DNA of 64,000 nt, from NCBI GenBank assembly GCA_000149265.1, contig CH003393.1:238658-302657 (forward strand), in the 5' to 3' direction. Position numbers and translations under genes: made by a program. The stretch comes from Ciona savignyi. Its lineage: Eukaryota > Chordata > Ascidiacea > Phlebobranchia > Cionidae. Positions 1 to 12,985 of the stretch are shown piece after piece. Below the pieces are notes generated by a model. It saw nothing but the letters and a program-made list of their open reading frames with translations, had not been told where the DNA came from and did not search any database. Every line of letters starts with the position of its first letter. The stretch's first letter is position 1.

Positions 1-384
1 TTAACAAACAACACTCACAATGACAAATTGAATCAAGCCTGAGGGGATTATATATGTTATTCAATAAGAAGAAGTTGGTGGTAATGTTTGACTTACAAGT
101 GACACAAGGAAAGCAATTAAAAAAAATATTTATGTTTTATTCGTGATCATTGCTGGAACATGAGGGGTGTTATCACATAGGTAATTGTCAGATTACTTGC
201 ACCTACTAATGGGTTACCATAGCTATAACAGTTTATTGTGTATGGTTAAAAAGCTCTTCTCGTATTACCCAAGTGTGATTCGCAAGGACATAACCGACTC
301 GTTAGCGACCAGTTTTAAACCTGCAACCTTTCGATTTGGGCACGCAAAAACTTTTCCTCCTGTTAGCTATCTTTAATACATAGG

Positions 385-662
385 ATAGGATATTTATGTT
401 TATCCCCGTGAATGGGAAAACCAATGAGGTTAACACACGGGCAATCGTCAGATCACCTCGCGCCCACCGTCGGGTTAAGGGTTAACGGAGCTACTGCAGT
501 TTGTTGTATATAATACATTGGTTCATTCAATTTAGTAAAACCCATTAATCCACTGAGTTCAGGCAATGTCCGTAAAGTGCCTTGCCCCAGGACACAACCG
601 ACTAGCTAGCGACCGAATTCTGCAACCTTTCGATTGAAAGGCGACGCACTTAACCTCCAGAC
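385..662 (-). mobile_element. SINE-A copy, near full length
   Basis: Reads as the reverse complement of the family consensus: TATCC-type tail at the low coordinate, tRNA-like head at the high one. A more decayed copy in the same orientation lies just before it (about 185-360). Confidence 0.8.
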
Positions 663-1104
663 TAACTGGCCTGACTGACTGTTTTTAAATTATAGGTTGA
701 ACCACTGTCAAAATCTAGAGTATTGCTGCAATTGTTCTAACTGCATACAAAGCAGATTAACAAAAGTTATTATATAACAACAACATACAATTGCGTCACA
801 TTCGGCATCGTATGGCTATGGGGGTAATATACTTTTACCCGAGTTATCTTTAAAAAAATTATTAGGTTTAGAATGAGATTTAATCACCTTTTTTGATCGA
901 CCAAACGATATAAACAAGTTAACCGATGAGATAAAAAAGTTTTCTGTTTTAAAGTAAGCCTCTAACATTTTTCTAACTTTCTCTACTTAATGTTAATTTA
1001 GGGTATGAAAGGATGGGATACTCGTGTTTAATCTGTCGCAGCAATTTAACTTTAGACGGAGTGTTACCAGGTTAATACAAAGGGTAGCCTAAACAGAGGT
1101 CAAG

Positions 1105-1215
1105 TCGTGTGGCCAAATGGTTAACGAGACCGATACATATACCGACTCTTATACACAAAAAATGTCCTAGTAACGAGCCCATCATGGTTTCGAAACTTGG
1201 CTCGGTAAAAAAAAA
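1105..1215 (+). mobile_element. SINE-B copy
   Basis: Begins GTCGTGTGGCC.AATGGTTAA, a tRNA A-box-like start, and ends GGTTTCGAAACTTGGC followed by a short A run, a B-box-like stretch. The same ~110-bp unit recurs about 20 times on both strands of the window. Confidence 0.75.
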
Positions 1216-1372
1216 CAGAGGTCAAGTTTTTTATTACGTAATCTCGCAGCGTGCACCCATTTAAAACATTACACAGGGGCATAGCTTAGGTAGGTAGGGT
1301 AAAGTTGAGCGGCCAGGCCAAGAGAGGCCCCGCTAAGTGCTCTCTGATAATATGGAATTGTAAAAGGTTTAG

Positions 1373-1667
1373 GATAGGATAGGATATTCATCTTTATCCC
1401 CGTGAATGGGAAAAATAAGGGGGTTAACACACGGGCAATCGTCAGATCACCTCGCGCCCATCGTCGGGTTACCGGAGCTATTGCAGTGTATTGTATATGA
1501 TAGACATGTTCCTTCAATTTGGTAGAACCCATTAATCCGCTGGGCTCAGGCAATGTCCGTAAAGTGCCTTGCCCAAGGACACAACCGACTAGCTAGCGAC
1601 CAGTTTCACATATGTAACCTTTCGATTGAAAGGCGACGCACTTAACCGTTAGACCAACGGGCCGGAC
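1373..1667 (-). mobile_element. SINE-A copy, full length
   Basis: Complete copy with a GGATA-repeat tail (TATCC on the element strand) and a tRNA-like head ending in GGCCCGTTGGTCTAACGG on the minus strand. A spurious 94-residue open frame runs through it. Confidence 0.85.
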
Positions 1668-2609
1668 TAGTGTGCGCTCTTGTTTATGTTGGACTCGTAA
1701 AGTCGACTTATTTGCTTCTTTTATTTTATTTACCACAGAACGTATCGCCTTAACAACTATTCCCGACCGTATGGTGTCGCTCCGTATCAACCCTTACCGT
1801 TGATATAACCGCGAAAGTAACAAGGTTATTACTTCCTTCAGTTTTCTTTTGTTGACCCAGCACGTCTTCTACCATTGCTATAAGACGCACATCATGGACT
1901 GGTCAGATATGTTTTGTTGATTCTAAAGTCTCAACGCAAAATATCGAACGTAATTTTTCAATATGAGTTTTCTTTGGTGCAACCTTAAATCAGTGTCTAT
2001 GTTAAGGCTAGACAAATTGACCAAAATATTTTTCATTTTTAGGACAGTCTTATATATATTTAGCATTATGCTTATATTAATAACAATAACAAAGTACTTT
2101 AGATTCGGATGATTTTATTTCGGGGATGATAACCGCTTTGTGGTTGTCTATGAAAATGGTATTTTGGCTATTGGTATTGTATTTATATCGCTTGGAAATT
2201 CCAAGTGTAATTATCTTATATATAATCCTATAAACAGCGTATTGCTATAGGCTTCATTTACTGGTTGTAAATACAATAAAGTATCTCTAAAAATAACGTG
2301 TTTTTAATTATTGATACTATAAGACTAAACAAATGAGTGCTTTATTTCATTACATGGGTTGTTCGACCAGAAACCCTTAGTTTAAAACCCATGATGGGCT
2401 TGGTACTTAAACACATTTTTAATATAGAAATCACATAGTATTGGCATTACAGAAGACGCAAACTAACAGTTCATGAAGGCACTTGGACAGATATTTAATA
2501 TAGAAATTACATTGTATTGGCATTACAATTGACACCAAATAACAGTTCACAAAAGAACCTCTTTTATTTATATGGAATGCGAAAGTGGTTTAAGAGAATA
2601 ATTATGTCT

Positions 2610-2855
2610 ATCGCTGTCAGGTAGCCGTCAAATCACCTCGTGCCTATCATCGGGTTACCTGCCATTGTTGCAGTTTGTAATGTACGATCAAGACGTTAAT
2701 TCAATTTGGTAAAATTCATCACTTCACATGTTAGGCAATGTCCGCTAAATGCCTTGCCCAAGGACCCAGCCGACTATAGCTAGCGACCAGTTTTGAATCT
2801 GCAAGCCTTTACCTGACAGACAACGCACTACCTTACTAACCCAACCAGTAAAATA
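2610..2855 (-). mobile_element. SINE-A copy, decayed
   Basis: Recognisable core (TTGGGCAAGGC on the minus strand) and tRNA-like head, with many substitutions. Confidence 0.65.
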
Positions 2856-3544
2856 CACCAAGCTAATTGGTCGGATTGTAGCACACAACCATGATCCTTT
2901 AGCAACACAACTGTATATGCTGTTATATAAGAACAGGTAAAATGCACACTGCCATATATGAGAACAAGTAAAGTATAACACGCTGCCTGATATGACATAC
3001 ATGTTTCTGTATATAAAACATGTACATGCGCTACTTTTAACCGTTTCGAATATGTGGCATCCCAAGTTGTTATTCGACAAACCACTTCAATAATAACATG
3101 AACACACATAAAGTAAGATTTTAAGCAACAGCGTCCAAAATCTCCAAGTGATGAAACCGCTCTCTCGTTATAACCTTGGGCGATATTAATTTCGACGATT
3201 TTCGCGTCAGACGCACTTTTTTAAGTTGTTTTGAACGAACAAGTATCAATTATAAGCGCATGTCAGTGCAACGCCAAGGCCATAACGCATCAAGAGAAAA
3301 ACAGAAATACCCGCGCCTAGAAAAAAATGATGACATACGACTTAAAAAGGCAAGAAAATAACTAGTTCAGCTTGTAGGTAAGGCAGCAAAATTAAGTAAG
3401 CTGGGTCATCCGCGGTAAAACATTCTTACCTTGCAGTTTTGCCGTTGGCATTACCGATTGTAAGTTGTTTATTCGTTTTATTTTAAGTTTTGTCATATTT
3501 TTATTGGAACTTCGTTGCTTTGAACTTGTAAGATTCTAAAAATA

Positions 3545-3760
3545 GGGCAACACTAAAAAGAGGGAAAGCGGAAAGGCTGGAAGGAGAGAAACTGCTTACC
3601 AAAACTATGAAAATTAATTTTACCCCTTTTCATAACACTTAACGCAACCCCAAAACTAACCCTAACTCTAACCTCAATTTTAAAACTAACCCTAATTCCT
3701 TAATATTCATGTTAGAGTAAAGTTTCCCTCCTTCCTGCTTTCCTCCTTTTAGTTTCCCCC
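3545..3760. mobile_element. hAT-like MITE with 8-bp target duplication
   Basis: Starts GGGCAACACTAAAAAGAGG and ends CCTCCTTTTAGTTTCCCCC, an imperfect inverted repeat. The flanks TAAAAATA and TAACAATA form an 8-bp direct repeat with one mismatch. The interior is rich in CTAACCCTAA-like strings, which explains the telomere-like look. A relative with an exact 8-bp duplication lies at 18205-18406. Confidence 0.65.
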
Positions 3761-4187
3761 TAACAATATCATCATCAGTTAAAGCTTAAGCTATAAAATG
3801 TAGTAGACATAGTTTTTAAATTTATATGTTTTAAATACCAATGTTGCTCACACAATTCCATGCATTATTGCTTTACGTGATTATTCTTACTACTTTATTG
3901 TAATGGTGAAATATAATATATGTCCATGGATGTTTCAAATTTAGATTTTCCTATACCTTCCAGTTAAATGACCGTTTTTTTATGACCGAGGGTTTAGTCA
4001 TCTATCGATTGTAATACTGTAAAGAAAAAAATGCCAGTATTGCTTCATGTATTTTTCCATGCCTGGGTAAAACTGTGGTCAATGCTATATTCTATCTTAT
4101 ACTGGCCCGACGAGTTGGTTTAGGCCTATTAACGAGTTATCACCATTAATTGAACTGTCCCTGTGATGTGTATGCTATTCATTCTAG

Positions 4188-7100
4188 ATGACGATGAAAA
4201 GCGAAAACACGTATATGACGATTAAAAGTCTGGACCATTCACAAAAGGATTTGACGAATTCTAAAAACTACAGGTCTACGAGTAAAGGTAATATAGGCCC
4301 CTAATAAATTCTTTACTATAGCTTGTTAAGGGTAGGCAAGGCGTTTCCGGTATACCCTATGTCTATGTCGATATATAAGTACAAGGTGTTTGTAAAAAAT
4401 ATTGGTGTTATGACTAATAACGTCGCCACACACACAATAGTTGATTAGATACTGAATAAAATTGAAACTTCCATTACTTTTTACCGCAGCAACCCTAACT
4501 ATACACCTAACTATATTTCCCCTAACTATACACCGCAGCAACACATACAACGGGTACGAAGTTCACACTGCAGCAGGAAACACCAAACGAATTAATATGC
4601 CCGCAATGCGACGAGTTGTTTGAACGACCGCTATTTCTCCCATGTTCCCATACCTTCTGTATGGACTGCACAGAAGATTTACTCGAGGCTGCATGTGCAG
4701 CACTCCAGGTGGGTTAGGCCGGTGTTACTGCCTACAGTACATGCATTGCTTTCGTCCGACCGATTAACTTGGTGATTTGGTGCGTCGCCTGTCAGCCGAA
4801 AGTTGCAGGTTCAAAACTGGTTCCAAGTTAGTTGGTTGTGTCTTTGGACAGAGTACTTAACGGGCATTGCCTGAACACAGTTGAAGGATGGGTTCTACCA
4901 ATTTAAAGAACCTTCTGATTCATACACAAAACATTACAATTGCTTGGGCAAAGTATCTGACGATTACTCGTTTGTTAACACCCCAGCCTGTATTTTCCAA
5001 TTAACGGGGATAAACATGACTATCTTATTCTTATCTCTTATGTTTTTAAGAGATTCGTCTATGGTAAAAATAGGGTTTGTAATTAAATACTGAAAGTAGA
5101 ACTACGGCATTTATATACAGGGCTATATCTAAAAGAATCCCTTCAAACTCCAAAGCCTTTAGGATGGATTAGCGACATTTTAATATTTTCGCTCGCTTTC
5201 AGTTGTATCCTTATTACGTGGTAACATTTTTAAATTCTCCATTACACAAATTTCCGTCACAAGTTATCCATGGTTTTAACCATCAATGATTGTTTAATGT
5301 CCCCAAACCCGGAATATAAACGGCGCAACCTGTCAAAGAAAGAGATTCGTATCTATAATATCTTGTTGTCAATGTTACAGTGTTGCATATTAATTTGAAA
5401 CCAGGCGGGGTTGAAAATAACTCTGAACATTTTAAAATGGCTCAGGAACGCAATCGATTTATGTGTCCAGCTTGCAACAGTGTCATCAAGTGCGGACCAG
5501 AAGGAATCGATGCCATACCGCGGAATATTAATATCGAGGAGGTAAAATTTACCTAGGATGTGTAGACCGTTGATCTTTGCTGTCATACAATGCAGATGGC
5601 TACTCTATTTTTTTTTAAGTTTCGAACTCGTGAAGAAATTGTCAGTATGGCTGTTTGTGTTTAAATAGCATGGTGTGGATAAATCGGTTGCGCTAACCAT
5701 TTAGTCAGCCATACAGACCATTTACGGCCACTGTCATTGAGAATATGTTGCACAAAATGATCACCGAGTTACGGTTACTGGTAAAAATAACCCAACAAAA
5801 TTCCCACATTGTAAGCCCTTCTGGTAGCGGGTCGAGACGTCAGCTATAGGATTAGATCAAGTACGGTCTTGTGAACGAATGATTAGCGCGACCGATACAT
5901 ATACCAAGTTTATAAAAACAAACGGTGTGATCCCCCCGACCCATAATGGGTGAAAACATAGCCCAGTAAAAAAAGAATAAGATCCCAATCGTACGCTGCC
6001 AAAACCGAGTGGAGTAAAAGGTTACTGTCACGATGTCTTTATCATATTTTACACAGTTAAATAGCTCAAACTGTGGAACCGAGGTAATCTGGCAATGACC
6101 GAGCTAAAACGATACTTTTTCTCGCTTGGAGAAAAAGATACATTTTATTCCAAAAAAGAGGTGGTAACACTACCTATATCTGTGCATTACCCAAGGCGGT
6201 TCAACGCTTCAAAAAGGAGGGAAAGTCCCGCCACCCACCTTGCGAGCGACATCTTGCGTTTGAAATGGATAAGGTGATGTGGTGTGAAACGTGTCGGAAG
6301 AATGTTTGTCCCCTTTGCGCGGTGGACGACCTTCACCAGGATCACAAGGTAATTTTACATTATATTACACTTTTATTACGTATCTAGGCCGTTATATAGC
6401 CGTGTAAGGCTGTGAGTGCTTCTTAGTCTCCGTTTTTGATGTTCAGGTATTTTTGTCCGGCCACCAAAATATGTGAACTTTATTAATTGCTTAAAAAAAT
6501 AGACTTTGGTTTTATTGCTTTGAATCTTAACTTACACGTATTATTTTATTTGCTTCTATTGTTTCTTTGTGAAGGTATGATATAGCTGCGTAGCAAGCGA
6601 ATAAGAATATTCCTAGCCTGACTGAAAGATAATACTGAGACAATCTGGTAACAAAAATATTATTTTCTTAAGATAAAAATCTGCCGTTTCTTAGTAGTTT
6701 GAATATGACTCCGATATTTTCTAGCTATAAAAGTCTTACTTTACTAATGCTATGCAGTTGCTGGTGTTGGATTAAGACTTCACTGATGTAAATTTTGATA
6801 CATTCAGATCACGCCAATGGAGGTAGTCAAAAACTTTCAAACAATACGGCGAAGACTGAAGTCAACTAACAGAGCTCTTGCTGAAAAGGTTGAAACTTTG
6901 AGCAGATCAATTCTTACGTCACAGAACGCTTTATGTGAAATAAATGATACAGCAGAAGATCTAAAAGCCAAAGTGAGTGGTACTGACTACTAAAACAAGT
7001 TGCCTTTAAAGCATGAAGTAAAAAATTTGTACCTGTACTTAGTAAAAATACTTATATACCCGTCAAATCACGCCGCGTGCCATGAAAAAACTTTTCGTGC

Positions 7101-8056
7101 CAAAGATGGCCGACTCCTAATCCTAAAGCAAGAGGACACAGTATAGTTGCGGAGCTAATTTTGTGTTTAGCACGACCGACATGCTAAGTGATTTTGTTCA
7201 TTTTTTTTCATTGGGTTTGTTGGCGTAGGTGGACAAAGAATGTGATGCAATGATCGCCCAAATTGAAAAAAGAAGACAAGCCATGTACCTAGACGTTGAG
7301 AGGGCCCTTCAAGACAAAAAGAAAAGAAAAGAGAGCAAAATAAAACCTTTACATACCCAGTTTAAACAGGCACTTAATTTGTTTTATAAATTTTAAATAC
7401 CCAGAAGATACCAGCAATATCGTTTGTCCTTGTTCTAACTGACGTTTATGACAATGGTATTGCCAAAGACGTTGTTTAATCCAATAAATTGAAGTGAAGT
7501 GTCGTGCTCTGGACACAGTCGAGGTTACGCCTGGTTTTGATCCAGAAATCTTATGCCTGAAAGTTCACTACTACCAAGTCAATTAGAGTCCAATTCTAAT
7601 TATTAGACGGACAAATTGTCCGGCGCGTTGGTCTAACGGTTAAGTGCGTCGCCTTTCAATCGAAAGGTTGAAGGTGCGAAACTGATCGTTAGCTAGTCGG
7701 TTGTGTCCTTAAGCAAGGCACTTTACGGACATTGCCTGAATCCAGCGGATTAATGGGTTCTACCAAACCCGTGTGTTAACCCCAACCATTCACGGGGATA
7801 AAAATGAATATCCTAAATGGTTATACAATGTGTAATACACAATAAAATCACAGCCCTGTATACAATATTCACTAATATATACGATTATATCTAAATACAT
7901 TATGTGTCTCATCCTTTTACATCCTGACAGGCCCAGAAATTGATGTATCAAATAAAAGAGGTTTTGGAAATAGATGGAGCTACAGAGTTCATTAAAAAAA
8001 TTGAAGAAATTGGTTTATCTTCAAAAGTTGAAGCAATAAATAAGGAAATCTCTTGA
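4188..8056 (+). CDS. TRIM-like RING/B-box/coiled-coil protein (7 exons)
   Basis: Exons by splice signal and phase: 4188-4287, 4539-4708, 5446-5541, 6196-6348, 6808-6972, 7229-about 7294, 7931-8056; about 291 residues. Exon 2 holds the first half of a RING finger (CPQCDELFERPLFLPCSHTF then C-x2-C) and exon 3 the second (CPAC). Exon 4 holds a B-box type 2 zinc finger: CERH, CETC, CPLC, HQDH. Exons 5-7 are charged and heptad-like, as in the TRIM coiled coil. Proteins of this build are usually E3 ubiquitin ligases. No SPRY, NHL or other C-terminal domain follows. The start ATG sits directly after an acceptor (TTCATTCTAG). The exon 6 donor is uncertain: phase-0 GTTGAG at 7295 is weak, and reading on ends at 7396. 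The last intron carries a SINE-A. Family call is strong; some exon borders are less so. Confidence 0.8.
4754..5035 (+). mobile_element. SINE-A copy, decayed, in a TRIM-like gene intron
   Basis: Head, core and GGGGATAAACATGA tail region are recognisable between coding exons 2 and 3 of the TRIM-like gene. Confidence 0.6.
5862..5972 (+). mobile_element. SINE-B copy in a TRIM-like gene intron
   Basis: Contains the ACCGATACATATACC motif and a GTAAAAAAA end typical of the short tRNA-like family. Confidence 0.6.
7618..7820 (+). mobile_element. SINE-A copy with internal deletion, last intron of TRIM-like gene
   Basis: The tRNA-like head (GTTGGTCTAACGGTTAAG) and core are intact, but about 90 bp between TTCTACCAAA and the CCGTGTGTTAACCCC block are missing. 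Ends ATGAATATCCTA. Confidence 0.8.
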
Positions 8057-9309
8057 CGACGATTATAATGCACTAATATGACGTCTCAGTTACACCTACA
8101 AACATAGGCCTATGTAGCAATTTCGCAGTTTGACATTGTTTACTATATGCTGTATGATATTGTTATCACTGGTTCCATATAACTTCTCCTTCACACGGTT
8201 ATAAATAGGCTTTAACATGACGGCAGGTTTTAACGTTCCCAGAACTTTTTTTTCTCATGTTACAATCATGATTTCTCGTGTTTTTTAACTTGGATTAATA
8301 GTTTTTGAATCGTGGCTTTTGCAGTAAACAGCTAAGAAATCTGCCGATATTGATATTTATTACATCGTGCCAGCATATACTGACTTAATCATTATCATCT
8401 GTGTGTTTTGTCATGGTCGCAAATATCCAAGAACAAAATTAACCTTCCGTGACGAAGTTTGAATTGCTTTTTGTGGAGCCACATATCAGGACTACTAGCT
8501 ATAGAAAATGGTCAGATTAAGTGCTAGGCATAGATGCGGATATAATACTCCCTGAAACCCAACACATATACGTGGGAGGCATTTAACACTACCCACGAGG
8601 TAACTGGCAAAACCATTATACCTATTAAATAATTTGCATATGGGCCTACAAAAGGAATTCACTGTTCTGGCTATATCCCATGGTTACTAAACGTACATAC
8701 ATGCTGGAATTTATTTTGGCGTGATATTTTGCCAAATTACATAGTTTTTAATTTCACTTTTCATTTAATAATGTATAATAGTATGTAGTTTTTTTAAGCG
8801 GGCTTAATTTAGAGCCCTTTATTGGGCTCGTGTACAGGAGATTTTTTTGTATAAAGGATCGGTATGTGTATCAGCGCGTTAACCATTCAATTGCCTTAAC
8901 GTACAGTTAACAAGGCACCCAGGCGACAGTTATTTAACGACCGCACGTGTACGTGATGGGGCACAATAGGCAAGCGTCTGCTGGAAAAATTGAATCGACA
9001 CTACTGACTGTGGATTACGTAATTTAGGCTGCCGATGCGAGGTGTCTGGTGTCTGACAACACTGCTTAGTGCAATGTCCAACATTTTATTCACCACGAAG
9101 TAACTGAATCAACCTATACATCCACTGCCGTATCAACAAATTAAAAAATAAGATCATTTCACAATACGACCTTTTTTATTCTCTTTCCAAATAATAAAAG
9201 GTTACGCGCAGTATTTTGTATCGCATATTAAAAAGATCAGTGGACGGTAATTGCGTTTGTCAAAAGATCACGTTAGCACTTTATAATCCAAGTAATACAA
9301 GGTACATTT
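8057..9309. other. Intergenic stretch
   Basis: Lies between two convergent genes. Apart from a decayed SINE-B (about 8790-8895, minus) I see nothing supportable. Confidence 0.6.
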
Positions 9310-11110
9310 TTAGCGATAAAGTAAAATAACAGTGACCACGAAAGACCATCTGATAGCAAACCATAGAGCATTTATTAACCATGAGAAACTCCAGCCGAAT
9401 AAACAGTAATCTGTTGTCATTAACACCATTAAACCCATGGTAAATGCACAGACTATACCATAACTAAGAAATATTTTGGTCAATATTTGGTATTTACTGT
9501 CAGACTCAGTTAAGTTAATTCTGGTGATGTAAAGCCAAAGGTCGATATACATAATAAGAAATTCGGTAATCAAAGAAAGTGTTAACATTGAGTTTTCTGG
9601 AAACACGTCAGACGGATAAAATTTTGAAAATTCGTAACCAAGATTGGATAACATGTAGGCCAAACTTAGAACCAATGGAATCCACGGTATGACTTGTTCT
9701 CGCAGCTGTGTTTCACCGACACCCATACACAGGAACAATGTAAGCAAACGGAAAATCGCGCTCGACATCACTTCGAAAAATAGGGTTAGAGTCGTTAATC
9801 TGACATCAACGGTTCCCAAACTATCAAAGTTTATTAATAGAGCAGTGCCGAAACCATGGGAACATATTTCCGAAACAACTACGGCGCTGAAAAGTAAACA
9901 CAGTGTCCAATTGTTTATATTCCATATTGTTGTGATCAGTAACAATGTAAAGATATATATTGCACAAAATACTATTTGGGTTTGACAATTACGTCGATCA
10001 TATTTATTCAAGAATCCGTCTTTCGCGCCCATTTTCAAATCTAATTCAATCTCCATCTCTTGTTCCGTCTCAATTAAGATTATGACGTAATACCGTTGTG
10101 TGATTGGTACGTTTATAACTTCAGTAACTTGTATTGTGTCCGGGAATTTAAGTTTGAGTTTTAGAGGTTCAAGCTTATCTGTCTGGTAAGTCGCCCAGTC
10201 GTGTCGTGCCCAGCTTTGATTAAAGACGTCGAAAATTGCAAATTTTTCAAAGGATTGGTGCAGGCATGAATCCAAATTCAACGTTTTGAAAGAGTTGGAC
10301 ATGCTAGGATCGTCGGAGATAAAGTTAAAATGTGGTAGATACTGAGAACTCAAGAAACCAAAACGCATATGTGAACAAAAGGTAAATAAAATTCATATCA
10401 ACGCAAACATGTGATGGTTACATTAGTAGATAATGAAAACCTTGTAGTAACTACACCATATTGAGGACAGAAAAGTAAAATACTTGCTTAATAATTACCA
10501 TGCTTTTGGTCAATAGGAAAAGCAAGTAAACTATCTACCATTTTATCTCAAGGGATGTTTTTTATTATTTTTTGATAATTTCTGTAACATGATAAGATAT
10601 TCCTGTATTATCCTAGAAAAAACGCAGGGCGTTAAAGCACGGAAATTGCTCAGACGACCACGTGCTTATAATGTTGCTGCTAAGCACTTGTAATACGTTG
10701 TGGTGACTTTTCTATTTCATTTCGTGCCACAAAACTACCGGGTAGCGGCAATGTCCGCTATGTGACAGTTAACGATCACAAACGGCTTGCCAGGGATCGT
10801 TTGGATCCCATCTTTTAGCTAACGATCCAATCGACTAAGGTAATGGGCAGAAATGTGTGAAATGTCTTTGTACCACTGTCCATCATACAGTACCTCACCT
10901 TCCAAAGCATTCGCCCCCCATCACCCGCATGCTTACCCTCTGCCCACATGCCAATTTCTTTAAATTTAAAGTAATCTGAGACCCCACATCCAGTACTCTC
11001 TCAGTGTATAGAATTCCAGAAAAGAATTTTCCAGATATGCAAGCTTGGTCAGGCGGTCTTATTGCATATATTGTGGTCACCAAGAAGAGGGAAAATATAT
11101 TTCTTAACAT
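9310..11110 (-). CDS. Seven-pass membrane protein, GOST (TMEM87/GPR107)-like
   Basis: Two exons, joined in phase 0: 10937-11110 (donor GTAAGC) and 9310-10341 (acceptor TTCTTGAGTTCTCAG); 401 residues. Residues 1-16 form a signal peptide (MLRNIFSLFLVTTIYA). A luminal or extracellular domain of about 160 residues with few cysteines follows, then seven hydrophobic segments at about 179-198, 203-221, 239-266, 274-295, 310-331, 347-367 and 378-400, ending a residue after the last. This topology, the TM3 end (IFRLLTLFLCMGVG) and a Trp-rich TM7 resemble the GOLD-domain seven-helix proteins of the Golgi (TMEM87, GPR107/108, GPR180); the exact subfamily is not certain. The ATG at 11110 is nine bases after an AG (TTTTAACGCAG), a possible trans-splice site. 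A small exon hidden in the intron cannot be excluded. Confidence 0.6.
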
Positions 11111-12199
11111 TTTAAGAATCTGCGTTAAAATAAATTTGTTATGAAATTAAATTGTAAGATTGGTTTAACTACCAGTAGTTTGGTTTTACCTTGTCAAAAT
11201 CTGATTAAAAACACACTAATACTCTACATTTTTATTCTGCTAGCAAAAACTAATGAATTCCTGGTTTCACCTAAGTAATTTACAAATGTATTTTTTTAAA
11301 TCCCTTGTCTACTTGTTTATATATCATTTGAAACTAGAATAATGGTCCGGTCCGTTGGTCTAACGGTTAAGTGCGTCGCCTTTCAATCGAAAGGTTGCAG
11401 GTGCGAAACTGATCGCTAGCTAGTCGGTTGTGTCCTTGGGCAAGGCACTTTACGGACATTGCCTGAACCCAGCGGATTAATGGGTTCTACCAAATTGAAG
11501 GAACGTGTCTATCATATACAACACACTGCAATAGCTCCGGTAACCCGACGATGGGCGCGAGGTGATCTGACGATTGCCCGTGTGTTAACCCCCTTGGTTT
11601 TCCCATTCACGGGGATAAAGATGAATATCCTATACCAGCGCAAAAATGCAAGCAACTCCGTTCTTTTTTATATGTGCAATTTAATTTAACTTTATCACTG
11701 CATACCCAAAACATATATATTAGTTAACAGCTAAAAAAATCACCTAGATTGACCTACTTATAAATTTTCGGGTAAAAGACAACTTGAAAATTAAATATCA
11801 AGTTTATATAATCCAGATTAGCCTGGAATATCCACGTAAATAGTAAAAAAACAAATGCACACTTCTACCAAGTGTATACATACAATTGTTGAAACATCAA
11901 TACTAAGGTTAAGACAAAAAAAATAAATAAAGAATTACAAACGAAAGAAATTTGTACGAGCTTTAATACCACACCATGTCGTCGTATATTTATTAAAACA
12001 AATTTAATTAGTGCAACCGCCAAGTCGAAAGTCAAGGTCATAAACCCGTATGTAAATAAACCCGAGTGTACGTATCGCTTACCCTTTAGTATTGGTTTTC
12101 ACATTTTCATGTACGTTACCCTAATAAACTGACGCAACTTTCTTAGTATTCATATTTAGAACGCGTACTATTTACCACTTCCATAGGTTATTCTATGAA
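11111..12199. other. Intergenic stretch
   Basis: Holds one full-length SINE-A (11344-11634) and AT-rich sequence; no gene seen. Confidence 0.6.
11344..11634 (+). mobile_element. SINE-A copy, full length (good reference copy)
   Basis: Order: tRNA-like head (A-box-like TGGTCTAACGG; B-box-like GGTGCGAAACTG), core with GTGTCCTTGGGCAAGGCAC, a domain with AATAGCTCCGGTAACCCGAC, and a 3' end ATGAATATCCTA. The head is closest to a tRNA-Glu/Asp pattern by eye. Confidence 0.85.
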
Positions 12200-12985
12200 T
12201 TTAGGATAAAGTTTCTGTAGCTTTTTATGATCTCAATAGCAGCACTATTTAAAGCTGAGATACGCTTTATACTTTCTTCGAAGAGGCTGTCTTTACAGTC
12301 CATAATCATCAAGAAGGAATTGGTAACACAACAAACCCTTTTTTAAAATGTCAGACAAGATGACCTTAATGTTCCGAAATCCAAATTTAGCGATTAACTC
12401 AGGGGAAATTTCCTAGACCCATGAAATACTGATCATCATATAGCGCCCCAACCATTTACTCAAATTTGATTTAACTTTTGTCTGAAGTTGGTTTACATAT
12501 ACGAAAGGTATTAAACAAGGTGCTTATTTGAAAATATATATTACATCCAACAGTGGTGATGGGCATGTAGCACGTTGTAGTCGCGTTCTAGTTGGTTTAA
12601 TACAAAGCAATAGGGAAGTAATAAAAAATAACATTAATTTGTAAGGCACTTAAAGTTTTTGCCGGTCATGACGCCACGTTCTCCATGTCAAACACATCTT
12701 CCGTAAATACATAAAGTGGAAAGAAATTTTTAGGTAATTGGCTGTATTTTAACTCACCCTCAAGTAAGCCATGGTGTAATAAAATATATGATATGATAGT
12801 TATAAATTATCCCGGGAATGGGAATAAGGCATAGATAACGGGTGGTGTTTTATAAAATGTGTTTTACAGATAGTTTTCATAGCTTTAGTGAGCCGTTTAC
12901 CTCCTTTTCCTCTTCCTTTATTTTCTTCTTTAGTGTTGTCCCGTTAAGTTTAAGGCACGCGAAAGCTGATCCATAAAACTTAATG
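12200..12985 (-). other. Weak exon candidates of an unrecognised minus-strand gene
   Basis: Three protein-like stretches lie on the minus strand. About 12918-12995: reads FPIVGIKFYGSAFACLKLNG and on to a Lys/Glu-rich end, between a TTTAG acceptor and a GAG|GTAAAC donor. About 12672-12735: contains VFTEDVFDMENVAS before a stop. About 12205-12343: contains DSLFEESIKRISALNSAAIE before a stop. An ATGGCTTACTTGAGG|GTGAGT near 12760 looks like a start plus donor. I could not join them into one frame and know no family match, so this is only a pointer to possible coding sequence. Confidence 0.25.

Larger units (their letters stand above)
1..4187. other. Repeat-rich intergenic stretch
   Basis: I see no convincing gene here. 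The stretch holds SINE-A copies (near 185-360, 385-662, 1373-1667, 2610-2855), one SINE-B (1105-1215) and one hAT-like MITE (3545-3760). The open frames around 1269-1790 and 2745-3109 lie in or beside SINE-A sequence or lack any recognisable protein. The frame at 3176-3361 starts at TTG and resembles nothing I know. Confidence 0.6.

Noticed and set aside
2745..3109. Overlapping 111- and 93-residue minus-strand frames
   Set aside because: Overlap a decayed SINE-A in two frames; Cys/Tyr-rich composition looks like chance reading of AT-rich DNA.
3600..3720. Telomere-like AACCCTAACTCTAACC text (also near 18290, 47530, 55200, 60520)
   Set aside because: Irregular, not (TTAGGG)n; in at least two places it is the interior of a hAT-like MITE.
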